Source: Allobosea sp. 47.2.35
GTDB lineage: Bacteria > Pseudomonadota > Alphaproteobacteria > Rhizobiales > Beijerinckiaceae
Direction of reading: 5' to 3'
Length of the DNA stretch: 64,000 nucleotides
NCBI RefSeq assembly: GCF_024655635.1
Contig: NZ_JANLGI010000001.1
Span: forward strand, 248,001 to 312,000
The position numbers and the translations under genes are program-made. The notes beneath the pieces were generated by a model. The model saw nothing but the letters and a program-made list of their open reading frames with translations. It had not been told where the DNA came from and did not search any database. Position 1 is the stretch's first letter. The number at the start of each line of letters is the position of its first letter. Positions 54,110-63,108 of the stretch are shown here, one piece after another.

Positions 54110-54750
54110 TCGAACAGGAACTGCGCCAGGAAATCGTCGCGGTCGCGCAGGCGATCGACCGGGCGGGGTTCTGCCCGTCGAAATCCGGCAATGTCTCCGC
54201 GCGTTTCGGCGACGGCCTGCTGATCACGCCCTCGGGCCTGCCTTATGCGCAGACGAAGCCGGAAGACCTGATCCATCTCGGGCTTGACGGCACGGTGCTG
54301 AATGGTAGCCGCAAGCCATCCTCGGAATGGCCCTTCCATGTCGCGATCTACAAGGCGCGCCTGGACGCGCAGGCGATCGTCCATACCCATTCGCCACGGG
54401 CCACGGCCCTGTCCTCCACGCGGCGCGGCATCCCGGCCTTCCACTACATGGTCGCGCTCTGCGGCGGCGCCGATGTGCGCTGCGCCGATTACGCTACTTT
54501 CGGCACGCCGGAGCTGGCCGAGAACGCCGTGAAGGCACTGGAGGGGCGCAAGGCCGTGCTGCTGGCCAACCATGGCGTCATCGCGCTCGGCCAGACGCTG
54601 GCGGGCGCGCATACCATCGTCGCGGAGGTCGAAAACCTCGCGGGGCAGTATCTCGATATCCTGGCGGCGGGGATCGAGCCGGTCATCCTCGACGCAGCCG
54701 AGATGGAGCGCGTCGGCGCCAAATTCGCGGGCTACGGCAAGGTCGGTTGA
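54106..54750 (+). CDS. Class II aldolase, probably 5-methylthioribulose-1-phosphate aldolase (Ald2-like)
   Basis: 214 residues, the size of L-fuculose-phosphate aldolase. Zinc-binding His93, His95 (VHTHS) and His156 (LLANHGV), catalytic Glu74 (SSEWP), and the phosphate site SKSGNVSAR and TPSG. MtnB dehydratase belongs to the same superfamily, so dehydration is the alternative. No mtnC, mtnD or mtnK is nearby; with mtnP and mtnA upstream, the known DHAP shunt (MtnP-MtnA-Ald2 to dihydroxyacetone phosphate and methylthioacetaldehyde) fits better. Confidence 0.8.
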   Translation: MIEQELRQEIVAVAQAIDRAGFCPSKSGNVSARFGDGLLITPSGLPYAQTKPEDLIHLGLDGTVLNGSRKPSSEWPFHVAIYKARLDAQAIVHTHSPRATALSSTRRGIPAFHYMVALCGGADVRCADYATFGTPELAENAVKALEGRKAVLLANHGVIALGQTLAGAHTIVAEVENLAGQYLDILAAGIEPVILDAAEMERVGAKFAGYGKVG

Positions 54751-54786
54751 CCTGAGCCCAATCGTCTTACGCTCCGTTAAATACTA

Positions 54787-54800
54787 CCACCATAGGGTGG
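54787..54800 (+). promoter_or_regulatory. Small hairpin covering the ribosome-binding region of the diguanylate cyclase
   Basis: CCACC (54787-54791), ATAG loop, GGTGG (54796-54800), three bases before the ATG at 54804. The likely Shine-Dalgarno AGGGTGG is the right arm, so the stem would hide it. Just five base pairs, so it may be weak or coincidental. Confidence 0.4.
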
Positions 54801-54803
54801 CGC

Positions 54804-56111
54804 ATGATCGTTTCGCGCTACCTGCACGAGTCATTCGATGTACTGTCGGTCGGCGTCTGCGAGTACGATGCGGAGCATCGTGCCGTCGGCTGGAACCGCA
54901 CGTTCCTGCATTTCTTCCCGGAAGACGACGGGCTGATCTATCCCGGCGAGCCCTATATCGAGAACCTCCGGCGCTTCTACACGCTCAGGCTCGCGCCCGA
55001 GGAGATGCACGACATCGACCGCTACATCGCCGAGGGCATGGCGCGGCACGAGCACCAGACGCAGGCCTTCGAATTCCTGCATAACGGCCGGCGGCTGCGC
55101 GCGACCTCGCTGCTGGCGCCCTGTGGTGGCCGTGTCAGGATGTGGCAGATGCTCGAGGCGCCCCGCCGTGCGGGAGCAGGCGCCGAGGCGCTGCTGCCGG
55201 CTTTCGAGGCGCTGCGCTTCATTCCCGATGGCGCCATGCTCCTCGATAGCGAGGACCGGATCATCGCCACCAACGATGCCTTCCGGGATCTCTACGACAT
55301 TCCGGCGGATACCCTGGTCGTCGGGTTGAAGTTCGATGAGATTGTCAACGAGTGCTGGCGCGGCGTCTCGGCTGTCGCGGGCCTGCGCGCCAGCATCCTC
55401 AACGGTCTGCGCTATGACGGGGCGCCCTTCGAGATCGAATTGCCGGGCCAGCGCTGGCGGCGCGTCGTCGCCCGGCACACGCTGGAAGGCCTGAGCTGCT
55501 TCATCCATGCCGATACGACGGCGGCGAAGCGCCAGCAGGCCGCGCTGATCAGCGCGCAGGATGCCCTGCGCGAGGCCAATGCCGAGCTGGTGAAGCTCGC
55601 TCAGACGGACGGGCTGACCGGGCTCGCCAATCGCCGCCGCTTCATCGAGTGCCTCGCGAGCGAAGCGGCGCGTCCGCAGGCGCTGGCGCTGCTGATCGTC
55701 GACGTCGATCATTTCAAGGCGATCAACGACCAGTTCGGCCATGTCGCGGGCGATACCTGCCTGCGTCTGGTGGCGCAGATCATCGCCGGGCCGCCGACCG
55801 GCAGCGCACGTTTGGTCGCACGGCTCGGTGGCGAGGAATTCGGCGTGCTGATAGCGGATGCGACACCGGGCGAGGCGATGGCGGTCGCGGAGGCGATCCG
55901 GCAGGCGCTGGCGCAGGCGCCCTGGCGGGCGGTCGATGCGCAGTTGCGGGCTGCGACAGTGTCGATCGGGCTATGCTGCGGGCATGGGCCGCTCGATGGC
56001 GATGCGCTCTATGCTCATGCCGACGCGGCGCTCTACGCCGCCAAGCGCAATGGCCGCGACCGGATCGAGATCGCGCATTTGCCGGCAGCGGCAGGTCTGA
56101 AAGCGGGCTGA
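54804..56111 (+). CDS. Diguanylate cyclase with PAS-like sensor region
   Basis: 435 residues. Two PAS-like segments (about 1-120 and 130-240, e.g. GAMLLDSEDRIIATNDAFRDLY), a coiled linker, and a GGDEF domain with the active-site variant GGEEF at 342-346 and DVDHFKAINDQFGHVAGD. The residues five before GGEEF are not RxxD, so there is no I-site and no product inhibition by that route. Makes cyclic di-GMP from GTP; cytoplasmic, no membrane helix. Follows the mtn genes on the same strand after 53 bp; convergent with the MaoC gene. Confidence 0.88.
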   Translation: MIVSRYLHESFDVLSVGVCEYDAEHRAVGWNRTFLHFFPEDDGLIYPGEPYIENLRRFYTLRLAPEEMHDIDRYIAEGMARHEHQTQAFEFLHNGRRLRATSLLAPCGGRVRMWQMLEAPRRAGAGAEALLPAFEALRFIPDGAMLLDSEDRIIATNDAFRDLYDIPADTLVVGLKFDEIVNECWRGVSAVAGLRASILNGLRYDGAPFEIELPGQRWRRVVARHTLEGLSCFIHADTTAAKRQQAALISAQDALREANAELVKLAQTDGLTGLANRRRFIECLASEAARPQALALLIVDVDHFKAINDQFGHVAGDTCLRLVAQIIAGPPTGSARLVARLGGEEFGVLIADATPGEAMAVAEAIRQALAQAPWRAVDAQLRAATVSIGLCCGHGPLDGDALYAHADAALYAAKRNGRDRIEIAHLPAAAGLKAG

Positions 56112-56113
56112 GC

Positions 56114-57127
56114 TCAGCTCGGCTTACGCTCGACGAAAACGCAGCCGTCGAAGCTGAAGACCTCTTCGCCGTGCTGGTTCGTGCCGGTGTTGCGGTGGAA
56201 GAACAGGCCCCATTGCGGGCGCGAAGCGCTTTCGCGCTTGTCGATCACCTCTGAGCGGTAGGTGATGCGATCCCCGGCGAAGACAGGTTTCGTCCAGCGC
56301 AGGTTCCTGAAGCCGGGGGAGGGGCCGAGACGTGCGGGGCGGTCCGATGCGGCCGCGAGCTGGCGCCTGCGATGCTGGACCATGCAGGCCATCCAGACAG
56401 CGGCCGTATGCCAGCCGGAGGCAGCCAGCCTGCCGAACGAACTGTTGCGCGCCGCCGCCTCGTCCATGTGGAACGGCTGCGGATCGAAGCTGCGGGCGAA
56501 GGCGACGATCTCCTCGGGGGTGAAGACGAAGCTGCCGAGCTCGTGGCTGTCGCCGATTGAAAGCTCTTCGAAGAAGCGCGGCGGGCCGGGTGGTTCGGCC
56601 GGGTTTTCCAGCGGGCTTTCGACGAGCGGGCGCTCATAGATCGGCGCATGGTCGAGCCAGGGGCCGGCCGGGTGCGTGCCGATGCCGGAGCCCTTGCGGC
56701 CGAACATGATCCAGTTGGTCTGTTCCAGGATCGGTTCGTCGCGCTGGTTCAGCAGCTCAAGCTTGAAGCGAACGAGGCCCATCTCCGGGCGCGAGCGCGA
56801 GGCCTTGGTCTCCAGCACGGTGCGGCGCGCGCTGACGCTGTCGCCCGGCAGGAGCGGGCGCAGCCATTTCACCTCGTCGATGCCCGGCGCGCCCATGCTG
56901 GCGGCGTCGAGCAGGAAATCCTCCGCCATCAGGCGCATCAGCAGCGAGCAGCTATGCCAGCCCGAGCCGATCAGGCGGCCGACGAAGCTCGCCTTGGCGG
57001 CTTCGGGATCGACATGAAAATCCTGCGCGTCATAGCGCGAGGCGAAGGCGACGATATCGTCCTGCGAGACGTCGAGGCTGCGCGAGCGTGCGCTCTGACC
57101 TGGAACGAAATCCTCGAAATACGACAT
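56114..57127 (-). CDS. Tandem-fused double MaoC-type dehydratase
   Basis: 337 residues containing two hotdog-fold MaoC repeats. The first is about 1-145 with YDAQDFHVD (Asp33, His38) and LIGSGWHSC; the second about 185-330 with FDPQPFHMD (Asp215, His220) and LAASGWHTA. Both catalytic Asp-His pairs are intact. MaoC enzymes hydrate or dehydrate trans-enoyl-CoA thioesters. Bacterial MaoC proteins usually carry one domain per chain or pair with another gene, so this is a fused dimer. Convergent with the diguanylate cyclase, 11 bp from ychF. Confidence 0.85.
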   Translation of the reverse strand: MSYFEDFVPGQSARSRSLDVSQDDIVAFASRYDAQDFHVDPEAAKASFVGRLIGSGWHSCSLLMRLMAEDFLLDAASMGAPGIDEVKWLRPLLPGDSVSARRTVLETKASRSRPEMGLVRFKLELLNQRDEPILEQTNWIMFGRKGSGIGTHPAGPWLDHAPIYERPLVESPLENPAEPPGPPRFFEELSIGDSHELGSFVFTPEEIVAFARSFDPQPFHMDEAAARNSSFGRLAASGWHTAAVWMACMVQHRRRQLAAASDRPARLGPSPGFRNLRWTKPVFAGDRITYRSEVIDKRESASRPQWGLFFHRNTGTNQHGEEVFSFDGCVFVERKPS

Positions 57128-57138
57128 CGCCGGCTTTC

Positions 57139-58236
57139 TCAGTTCGCGAAGCGGAAATGCAGCACGTCACCATCGGCGACGACGTATTCCTTGCCTTCGA
57201 GCCGGAACTTGCCGGCTTCGCGCGCTCCGGACTCGCCCTTGTTGGCGATGTAGTCCTCGTAGGCGATGGTCTCGGCGCGGATATAGCCCTTCTCGAAATC
57301 GGTATGGATCACGCCCGCGGCCTGCGGCCCCTTGGTGCCCTTCTCGATCGTCCAGGCGCGGGCCTCCTTGGGGCCGACCGTGAAATAGGTGACGAGATGG
57401 AGCAGGGCGTAGCCGGCGCGAATGACGCGGTTCAGACCAGGTTCGTCGAGGCCGACGGCTTCCAGATACTCGGTCTGCTCCTCGGCCGGGAGGACGGCGA
57501 TCTCGCTCTCGATCTTGGCAGAGACGACGACAGCGACGGCGCCCTCCTCGGCGGCGCGCTTCTTGACCAGCTCGGAGAAGCTGTTGCCGTTGTCGGCGCT
57601 GGCTTCCTCGACATTGCAGACATAGAGCACAGGCTTCGACGACAGCAGTCCGAGCAATTCGAACGGGCGACGTTCTTCTGCCGAAAGCTGGACGAGGCGG
57701 GCGGGCTTGCCGTCGCGCAGCAGGGTGAGGCAGCGGTTCATCAGGTCGACCGCTTCCTTGGCCTCCTTGTCGCCGGACTTCGCCTTCTTCTCCAGCGGCA
57801 GCACGCGCTTCTCGAGGCTGTCGAGATCGGCGAGCATCAGCTCGGTCTCGATCGTCTCGATATCGTCGACCGGCGAGACCTTGCCCTCGACATGGGTGAT
57901 GTCGCCATCCTCGAAGCAGCGCACGACATGGGCGATGGCGTCGCATTCGCGGATATTGGCGAGGAACTGGTTGCCGAGCCCTTCGCCGCGTGAAGCGCCG
58001 CGCACGAGGCCGGCGATATCGACGAAGGTCAATCGCGTCGGGATGATCTCCTTGGAGCCGGCGATAGCGGCGAGTTTCTCCAGCCGCTCGTCGGGCACGG
58101 CGACGTCACCGACATTCGGCTCGATCGTGCAGAACGGGTAATTCGCGGCCTGCGCCGCGGCCGTCTGCGTCAGCGCGTTGAAGAGGGTCGACTTGCCGAC
58201 ATTCGGCAGGCCGACGATACCGCATTTGAAACCCAT
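57139..58236 (-). CDS. ychF: Redox-regulated ATPase/GTPase YchF
   Basis: 365 residues, the usual length of the Obg-related YchF family. P-loop GLPNVGKSTLFNALT (8-22), NYPFCTIEPNVG, DIAGLVRGASRGEGLGNQFLANIRECDA, and the C-terminal TGS-like domain ending HFRFAN. It binds ATP in preference to GTP and associates with ribosomes. Divergent from the exported protein and downstream of nothing on its strand within 200 bp; the MaoC gene follows. Confidence 0.96.
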   Translation of the reverse strand: MGFKCGIVGLPNVGKSTLFNALTQTAAAQAANYPFCTIEPNVGDVAVPDERLEKLAAIAGSKEIIPTRLTFVDIAGLVRGASRGEGLGNQFLANIRECDAIAHVVRCFEDGDITHVEGKVSPVDDIETIETELMLADLDSLEKRVLPLEKKAKSGDKEAKEAVDLMNRCLTLLRDGKPARLVQLSAEERRPFELLGLLSSKPVLYVCNVEEASADNGNSFSELVKKRAAEEGAVAVVVSAKIESEIAVLPAEEQTEYLEAVGLDEPGLNRVIRAGYALLHLVTYFTVGPKEARAWTIEKGTKGPQAAGVIHTDFEKGYIRAETIAYEDYIANKGESGAREAGKFRLEGKEYVVADGDVLHFRFAN

Positions 58237-58445
58237 GGATCGCCTGTTCCGTTGCCCGTGGCGGATCAGCCGCGGCCGGGCGTGAAGCTTTGAAAGTTGC
58301 GGCCTTATTGGGGGGCTTGCGCGATAAAGACAAGTGCCGCGGGCCTTATGGCGGCTGTGCCCTTCACGCGAACGTGCATGGCGGTGTGGCAGGCGCGGGT
58401 GCTGGATCGGTCGGTATGCCTGCCCGCATCGTTCGGAGCCTCGCC

Positions 58446-59051
58446 ATGAACCGCATTCGCCTCGCGCTCGCCCTGTCGATCGTTGCCTTTGCCGGCGGCG
58501 TGGCCGTCGCCCAGGCGCCGGGAACGCGGTTGCGCGGCACGGTCGAGCGGATGGAAGGCGCGACGCTGGAGCTCAAGGCCGCGGACGGGCGGGAGATCAA
58601 GGTCGCGCTCGCGCCGGGCTTCTCGGTCGGCGGCATGGTGGCTGCGAAGACCTCCGATATCGCCAAGGGCAGCTTCATCGGCGTCGGCGCCAAGCCGCAA
58701 CCCGACGGCACTCTGTTGGCCGTGCAGGTCGTGATCTTCCCGGAGGCGATGCGCGGCACGGGTGAGGGGCATCGGCCCTGGGGCGTGCTGCCGGACGCGA
58801 CCATGACCAATGCGACGGTGGCGGAGACGGTCTCCAAGGTCGACGGCGCCAATCTCGTGCTGAGCTATCCCGGCGGCGAGCAGAAGGTCGCGATCACGTC
58901 GGAGGCGACGATCCTGATGGCGGCGCCGGCGGAGGCGAGCGAACTCAAGCCCGGCGCGCAGGTTGCGATGACGGCGAGCCGGCAGGCCGATGGCAGCTTC
59001 AGCACGAGCCGGGTGACGGTGGCGAAGGCGGGCGCGAAGCTGCCGCTCTGA
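58446..59051 (+). CDS. Exported hypothetical protein (DUF5666-like)
   Basis: 201 residues from the ATG at 58446. A signal peptide (ALALSIVAFAGGVAVAQA, cleavage near 24) precedes two beta-rich repeats starting LRGTVERMEGATLELKAADGREI and AETVSKVDGANLVLSYPGGEQKV, which look alike and suggest duplicated OB-like barrels. Comparable to the DUF5666 family, but I cannot confirm it. Convergent with pth (6-bp gap). Confidence 0.65.
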   Translation: MNRIRLALALSIVAFAGGVAVAQAPGTRLRGTVERMEGATLELKAADGREIKVALAPGFSVGGMVAAKTSDIAKGSFIGVGAKPQPDGTLLAVQVVIFPEAMRGTGEGHRPWGVLPDATMTNATVAETVSKVDGANLVLSYPGGEQKVAITSEATILMAAPAEASELKPGAQVAMTASRQADGSFSTSRVTVAKAGAKLPL

Positions 59052-59057
59052 GCGAAA

Positions 59058-59672
59058 TCAGCCGTCGCTCTTCTCGCCGAGGCGCTTCACGGCGGCGTGG
59101 CCGCGCGCATCCATGAAGAGATGCACCTTGTTCTGGAAGCCGGTGTCGTCATGGGCCGAGAGCAGGGCGGCATGGTCGGCGCAGGCCGTGCAGAGATCCT
59201 CGACCCAGGGCTGCTCGGGCTTGCCGAAATCGTTGAGCACGTAGGCATGGACCAGTGCCTTGTCGCCGGGATGGCCGATACCCATGCGAACCCGGCGATA
59301 GTCGTTGCCGATGGCGGCCGTCGTCGAGCGCAGGCCGTTATGCCCGGCATTGCCGCCGCCGAGCTTCACGCGCAGCTTGGCCGGCGCGAGGTCGAGCTCG
59401 TCATGGAAGACGACGACATCGGCCGGCGCGATCTTGAAGAAGCGCGCGGCCTCGCCGATCGAGCGACCCGACTCGTTCATATAGGTCTGCGGCTTGAGCA
59501 GGATGACCTTCTCAGCCCCGATCGTCGCCTCGCAGGCTTCGGCCTGGAAGCGGGCGCGCCAAGGCGAGGCGCGATGCAGGCGCGCGATCTCATCGACGGC
59601 CATGAAGCCGATATTGTGCCGGTTGCGGGCATAGCGCGCGCCGGGATTGCCGAGGCCGGCGAAGATCAGCAT
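59058..59672 (-). CDS. pth: Peptidyl-tRNA hydrolase
   Basis: 204 residues. [22 protein letters not shown] (catalytic His20), the [12 protein letters not shown] loop, [27 protein letters not shown] and RMGIGHPG. It recycles peptidyl-tRNA released from stalled ribosomes. 154 bp after rplY on the same strand, with a terminator between them. Confidence 0.96.
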   Translation of the reverse strand: MLIFAGLGNPGARYARNRHNIGFMAVDEIARLHRASPWRARFQAEACEATIGAEKVILLKPQTYMNESGRSIGEAARFFKIAPADVVVFHDELDLAPAKLRVKLGGGNAGHNGLRSTTAAIGNDYRRVRMGIGHPGDKALVHAYVLNDFGKPEQPWVEDLCTACADHAALLSAHDDTGFQNKVHLFMDARGHAAVKRLGEKSDG

Positions 59673-59701
59673 GGCGGGACTCCGGCAGGCGTGTCAGTTC
59701 A

Positions 59702-59747
59702 GCATCGGATTGGTCCGAAAACCGGAAACCACTTTTCGGTCCGATGC
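59702..59747. repeat. Imperfect palindromic intergenic repeat between rplY and pth
   Basis: GCATCGGA, then TTGGT, then CCGAAAA pairs with TTTTCGG and TCCGATGC, so the stem has a 5-base bulge and an 11-base loop (59722-59732). The right arm is 59733-59747. The composition (CCGAAAA, GGAAACC, TTTTCGG) resembles short palindromic intergenic repeats common in Rhizobiales genomes. I see no second full copy in this window. Confidence 0.6.
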
Positions 59748-59753
59748 CATAGC

Positions 59754-59779
59754 AAAACGGCCGGGGCTGGCCCGGCCGT
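59754..59779 (-). terminator. Rho-independent terminator after rplY
   Basis: On the minus strand ACGGCCGGG, a short loop, then CCCGGCCGT followed by T bases (four A on the plus strand, 59754-59757). The arms are perfect 9-bp complements. It lies 48 bp after the rplY stop and before pth, so pth probably has its own promoter or is reached by readthrough. Confidence 0.8.
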
Positions 59780-59826
59780 CTCGTGATCGTTCCAGGATGG
59801 AAGCGGCGCCGGCTGGCGCCGTTTCA

Positions 59827-60447
59827 TCAGGCCTTGGCTTCGGTCGAAGCTTCGGCGGCCGCGTCGGCGGCCGGCTCGGCCTCGACGGTCGGCGCGGAGA
59901 CCGTGACGATCGTGGCTTCAGCGCCGACCGAGAGCTTGGCACCGGCCGGGAGCTTGATCGCGTCGGCATGGACGGAGTCGCCGATGTTCAGGCCGGCGAC
60001 CGAAACGTCGATCGATTCCGGAATGCTGTCGGGCTCGACAGTGACTTCGAGGGCGTGCTCGACGATCTGGACGAGGCCGCCGGCCTTGACGCCCGGGCTC
60101 TTGTCCTGACCGACGACGTGCACCGGAACCTGGACCGTGACGGTCTGGCCCTTGGCGACGCGCAGGAAGTCGACATGGATCGGGAAATCCTTGACAGGGT
60201 CGAGCTGGTAATCGCGCGGAATGACGCGCTGCTTCTTACCGGCTACGCTGATCTCGAAGATCGTGGTCAGGAAGTGGCCGCCGAAAATCAGCTGGCGGGT
60301 CTTGTTGGCGTCGAGCGCGATGGCTTCGGGAGCAGCGCCCCCACCATAAATCACGGCAGGCGTCTGGCCCTGGCGGCGAACAGCACGAGCGGCCCCCTTG
60401 CCGACCTGTGCGCGCGCCGAAGCCTCGATTTGCTTCACGGCGGTCAT
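59827..60447 (-). CDS. rplY: 50S ribosomal protein L25 / general stress protein Ctc
   Basis: 206 residues, long form. The N-terminal L25 domain (IEASARAQVGKGAARAVRRQG, VIYGGGAAPEAI) binds 5S rRNA; the C-terminal TL5-like domain (IHVDFLRVAKGQTVTVQVPVHVVG) is followed by an Ala/Glu-rich tail. Good ribosome site AAGGA ten bases before ATG. A short GC hairpin (60477) lies in its leader. Confidence 0.95.
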   Translation of the reverse strand: MTAVKQIEASARAQVGKGAARAVRRQGQTPAVIYGGGAAPEAIALDANKTRQLIFGGHFLTTIFEISVAGKKQRVIPRDYQLDPVKDFPIHVDFLRVAKGQTVTVQVPVHVVGQDKSPGVKAGGLVQIVEHALEVTVEPDSIPESIDVSVAGLNIGDSVHADAIKLPAGAKLSVGAEATIVTVSAPTVEAEPAADAAAEASTEAKA

Positions 60448-60476
60448 GTTGGATGTCCTTGACTTGTAAATGACAA

Positions 60477-60494
60477 GGCCGCCTCGTGGCGGCC
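60477..60494 (-). promoter_or_regulatory. GC-rich hairpin in the rplY leader
   Basis: Arms GGCCGCC (60477-60483) and GGCGGCC (60488-60494), loop TCGT. Read on the minus strand it is followed by TTGTCATTT, only a poor T-run. Either the terminator of the upstream cyclic-di-GMP gene (stop at 60582) or a leader element of rplY, where ribosomal proteins are often autoregulated. Confidence 0.45.
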
Positions 60495-60581
60495 ATGGGC
60501 TGGCGCGTTCAGAGCCTCCAAGGGTGTCAGCCGAACGCAGGGGTGCTCATAGGCGAAAACCGCCGCGATCTCAAGCCCGGC

Positions 60582-62435
60582 TCAGGCTGCGTTCGCAACC
60601 TTGCTGTCGGCGAGGGGCGTTGCCTGCAGGGGCTGGGCGAAGCGCAGCAGCCATTCGCGGATGACCGAGGCCGGAACCGGCGGCGAATACAGATAGCCCT
60701 GGCCGAGACGGCAGCCCATTTCGGTCAGCCGCTCGGCCTGCGCCTGACGCTCGATACCCTCGGCGACGATCTTCATGCCGAGGCGGCGGGTCATCGTCAG
60801 CAGCGCCTCGATGATGATCTCGCTGCGGGCACCGCTATCGATCGAGCCGACGAAGGAGCGGTCGATCTTGATGATATCGATCGGGAAATCGAGCAAATGG
60901 GTCAGTGAGGCGAAGCCGGTGCCGAAATCGTCGAGCGCCACCGGCGAGCCGCAGGCGCGCAACGCCTCCATGGTACGCGCGACGCCGTCCTTGCGGCCGC
61001 CCATGAAGACCTGCTCGGTGACCTCGACCACGAGCTGCCGCATGGGCACGCCGGCCTTCTCCAGGATGCGGCCGGCGCGCTGCACCAGGTCGCCCTTCTG
61101 GAAATCGGCTGAGGTGACGTTGACCGCGACATGCTGGAAGTTGAGGCCGCTCGCCCGCCACTCCGCCATGTCGGCGGCGACCGCCGTCAGCATCTGCGTC
61201 GTCGTGCGGTGCGCGATCTTCGGATCGCGGAGCGCGTCCTGGAATTCGCCGGCAGTGACGATGCGGCCGTCGTCGAGGCGCATCCGGGCGAGGGCCTCAA
61301 GGCCGACGACCTCGGTCGTGTCGAGGCGGATGACCGGCTGGTAATAGGGAATGATGCGCTCGTCGCCGAGCGCGCCATCGACGTCCCGGCGCACGCGGAT
61401 GCGCTGCATCATCGCGCTGCGCAATTGCCGGCGGAAGCGGACATAGCGGCCGCGCCGCGTCTCCTTGGCGTGATAGAGCGCGAGATCGGCATTCTGCCGC
61501 AATGTGACGCTGTCGAGCCCGTCCTCGCCGGCGATCGCGCCGCCGATGGTGACGCTGGGAACGACGCTATGACCGTCATGGTCGAGGGGCAGAGCCATCG
61601 CGGCCGTCGCTGCGGAGGCTAGGGAGCGCATGCGCGCTGGCCCCTCGCAATCCGGGATCAGGACGGCGAATTCGTCGCCGCCGATCCGGCAGGTCAGGCA
61701 ATCGGCGAGCGCCGTGCCGAGCCGGGTGCCGACCTCGGCGATCAAGGCATCTCCAGCGGCGTGGCCGAGCGTATCGTTGACCAGCTTGAGATGGTCGATA
61801 TCGATCAGCATCAGGCCGTAGCGGCGGCCGGCGGCGCTCATCTCCGCGATGGCGCCGTTGAACTGGCTGCGGTTCGGCAGGCCGGTCAGCGTGTCGAAAT
61901 AGGCGAGGCGGTGATTGCGGGTGCGGACCTCGTCATGCTCGATGGCGATGGCGCAGAGATGGACGCAGGTCGCGACGATCTGGCGTTCGAGCAACTGGGC
62001 GCAACGGGGGCGGTTGAAATAGAAGGCGAAGGCGCCGACGACGCGACCGTCGCGCGCCTTGATCGGCGTCGACCAGCAGGCGCGCAGGCCGAGCGGCAGG
62101 GCAAGCCCGGTATAGGGCGCCCAGAGCGGATCGGTGGCGATGTCGATGACTTCGACGGGCTCGCCGCGGAACACCGCGGTCCCGCAGGAGCCGACATTGG
62201 GGCCAACAGGCAATCCCCTGACGCAATTCACATAATGAGCCGGCAGGCTGGGGGAGGCGAGGGGCTGCAGGCAGCCCTGGTCGTCGACGGTGACGACGGA
62301 GCAGATCACGCCGGGGGAGATCGCCTCGGCGCGATGGCAAAGCCGCTCCATGCAGGCGATCAGCGGTTCGCCGCGCGCGATATCTTCAAGAATATCGTTC
62401 TGAAGAGCCTGCAGGCGGCCCGAAGGTCTGATCAC
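60582..62435 (-). CDS. GAF-GGDEF-EAL cyclic di-GMP protein
   Basis: 617 residues, GTG start. A GAF domain (about 10-165, VGSCGTAVFRGEPVEVIDIATDPLW), a GGDEF domain with intact GGDEF at 252-256 (but no RxxD I-site), then an EAL domain from about 360 with EALAR (380-384), VNVTS, VEVTEQ, LDDFGTGFAS, KIDRSFVG, AEGIE and GQGYLYSPP. All the EAL metal and catalytic residues I can trace are present, so both synthesis and breakdown of cyclic di-GMP are possible; the net direction cannot be read. No membrane helix. 134 bp upstream of rplY on the same strand. Confidence 0.88.
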   Translation of the reverse strand: MIRPSGRLQALQNDILEDIARGEPLIACMERLCHRAEAISPGVICSVVTVDDQGCLQPLASPSLPAHYVNCVRGLPVGPNVGSCGTAVFRGEPVEVIDIATDPLWAPYTGLALPLGLRACWSTPIKARDGRVVGAFAFYFNRPRCAQLLERQIVATCVHLCAIAIEHDEVRTRNHRLAYFDTLTGLPNRSQFNGAIAEMSAAGRRYGLMLIDIDHLKLVNDTLGHAAGDALIAEVGTRLGTALADCLTCRIGGDEFAVLIPDCEGPARMRSLASAATAAMALPLDHDGHSVVPSVTIGGAIAGEDGLDSVTLRQNADLALYHAKETRRGRYVRFRRQLRSAMMQRIRVRRDVDGALGDERIIPYYQPVIRLDTTEVVGLEALARMRLDDGRIVTAGEFQDALRDPKIAHRTTTQMLTAVAADMAEWRASGLNFQHVAVNVTSADFQKGDLVQRAGRILEKAGVPMRQLVVEVTEQVFMGGRKDGVARTMEALRACGSPVALDDFGTGFASLTHLLDFPIDIIKIDRSFVGSIDSGARSEIIIEALLTMTRRLGMKIVAEGIERQAQAERLTEMGCRLGQGYLYSPPVPASVIREWLLRFAQPLQATPLADSKVANAA

Positions 62436-62544
62436 GGATTATCCGACTGAATGCTCGTCGAAGAACCCGTTCCCTATCGCAAATGCCTTAAGGTCAGATT
62501 GAGGCGCGGCTGCAAAGTTTATGCGGCGCCGCGCTTTCCGGTTT

Positions 62545-63108
62545 TCAGGCGGCCACGAGGCCCAGCCGCTCGTCGCGGCGGCGCAGGAGATGCATCAGCG
62601 GTAGCGCGAGCAGCACCATCCAGGCCTTGCCGATGATCTGGCCGGCGAGGAAGTCGAGGCTGCCGAAGGCGAGATGCAGGAAGACGAGGCTGTCGACGAC
62701 GAGGCCGATCACGCTCGAGGCAAAGACCGCGGTGACGAAGCGTCGGCGCTGCAGGGGCGTATAGACCGCGAAATCGGCCAGCTCCGAGAGCAGGAAGGCG
62801 GCGACCGAGGCGAGCACGATCGCGGGCGGGGCGAGCATGGCCGAGATCAGCGTGCCGACCGCGATGGCACCGAGACCGGCCAACGGGCCGAGGCGGCGCT
62901 GGACGATGTCGCGCAGGACGAGCGCGAGGCCGACCATCAGGACGCCGCTCGGCGCCATAATGCCGGGCCAGACCGGGACGAGGCAGGGACCATTCGGCAC
63001 GCAGACCGCGCCGGCATTGCCGATCAACCAGTTGGCGGCGGGGATGGTCAGAGCGAACAGGGCCAGGGCAATGAAGCCCTCCGTCTGGCGCTGGCGGTCA
63101 CGGGTCAT
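62545..63108 (-). CDS. yhhQ: VUT-family queuosine precursor transporter
   Basis: 187 residues, about six transmembrane helices, from the ATG at 63108. It overlaps the queC stop (ATGA). The COG1738/VUT signature is seen in [35 protein letters not shown] and [19 protein letters not shown]. Family members import preQ0, preQ1 or queuine. The coupling to queC shows that it serves queuosine metabolism here. Confidence 0.9.
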   Translation of the reverse strand: MTRDRQRQTEGFIALALFALTIPAANWLIGNAGAVCVPNGPCLVPVWPGIMAPSGVLMVGLALVLRDIVQRRLGPLAGLGAIAVGTLISAMLAPPAIVLASVAAFLLSELADFAVYTPLQRRRFVTAVFASSVIGLVVDSLVFLHLAFGSLDFLAGQIIGKAWMVLLALPLMHLLRRRDERLGLVAA

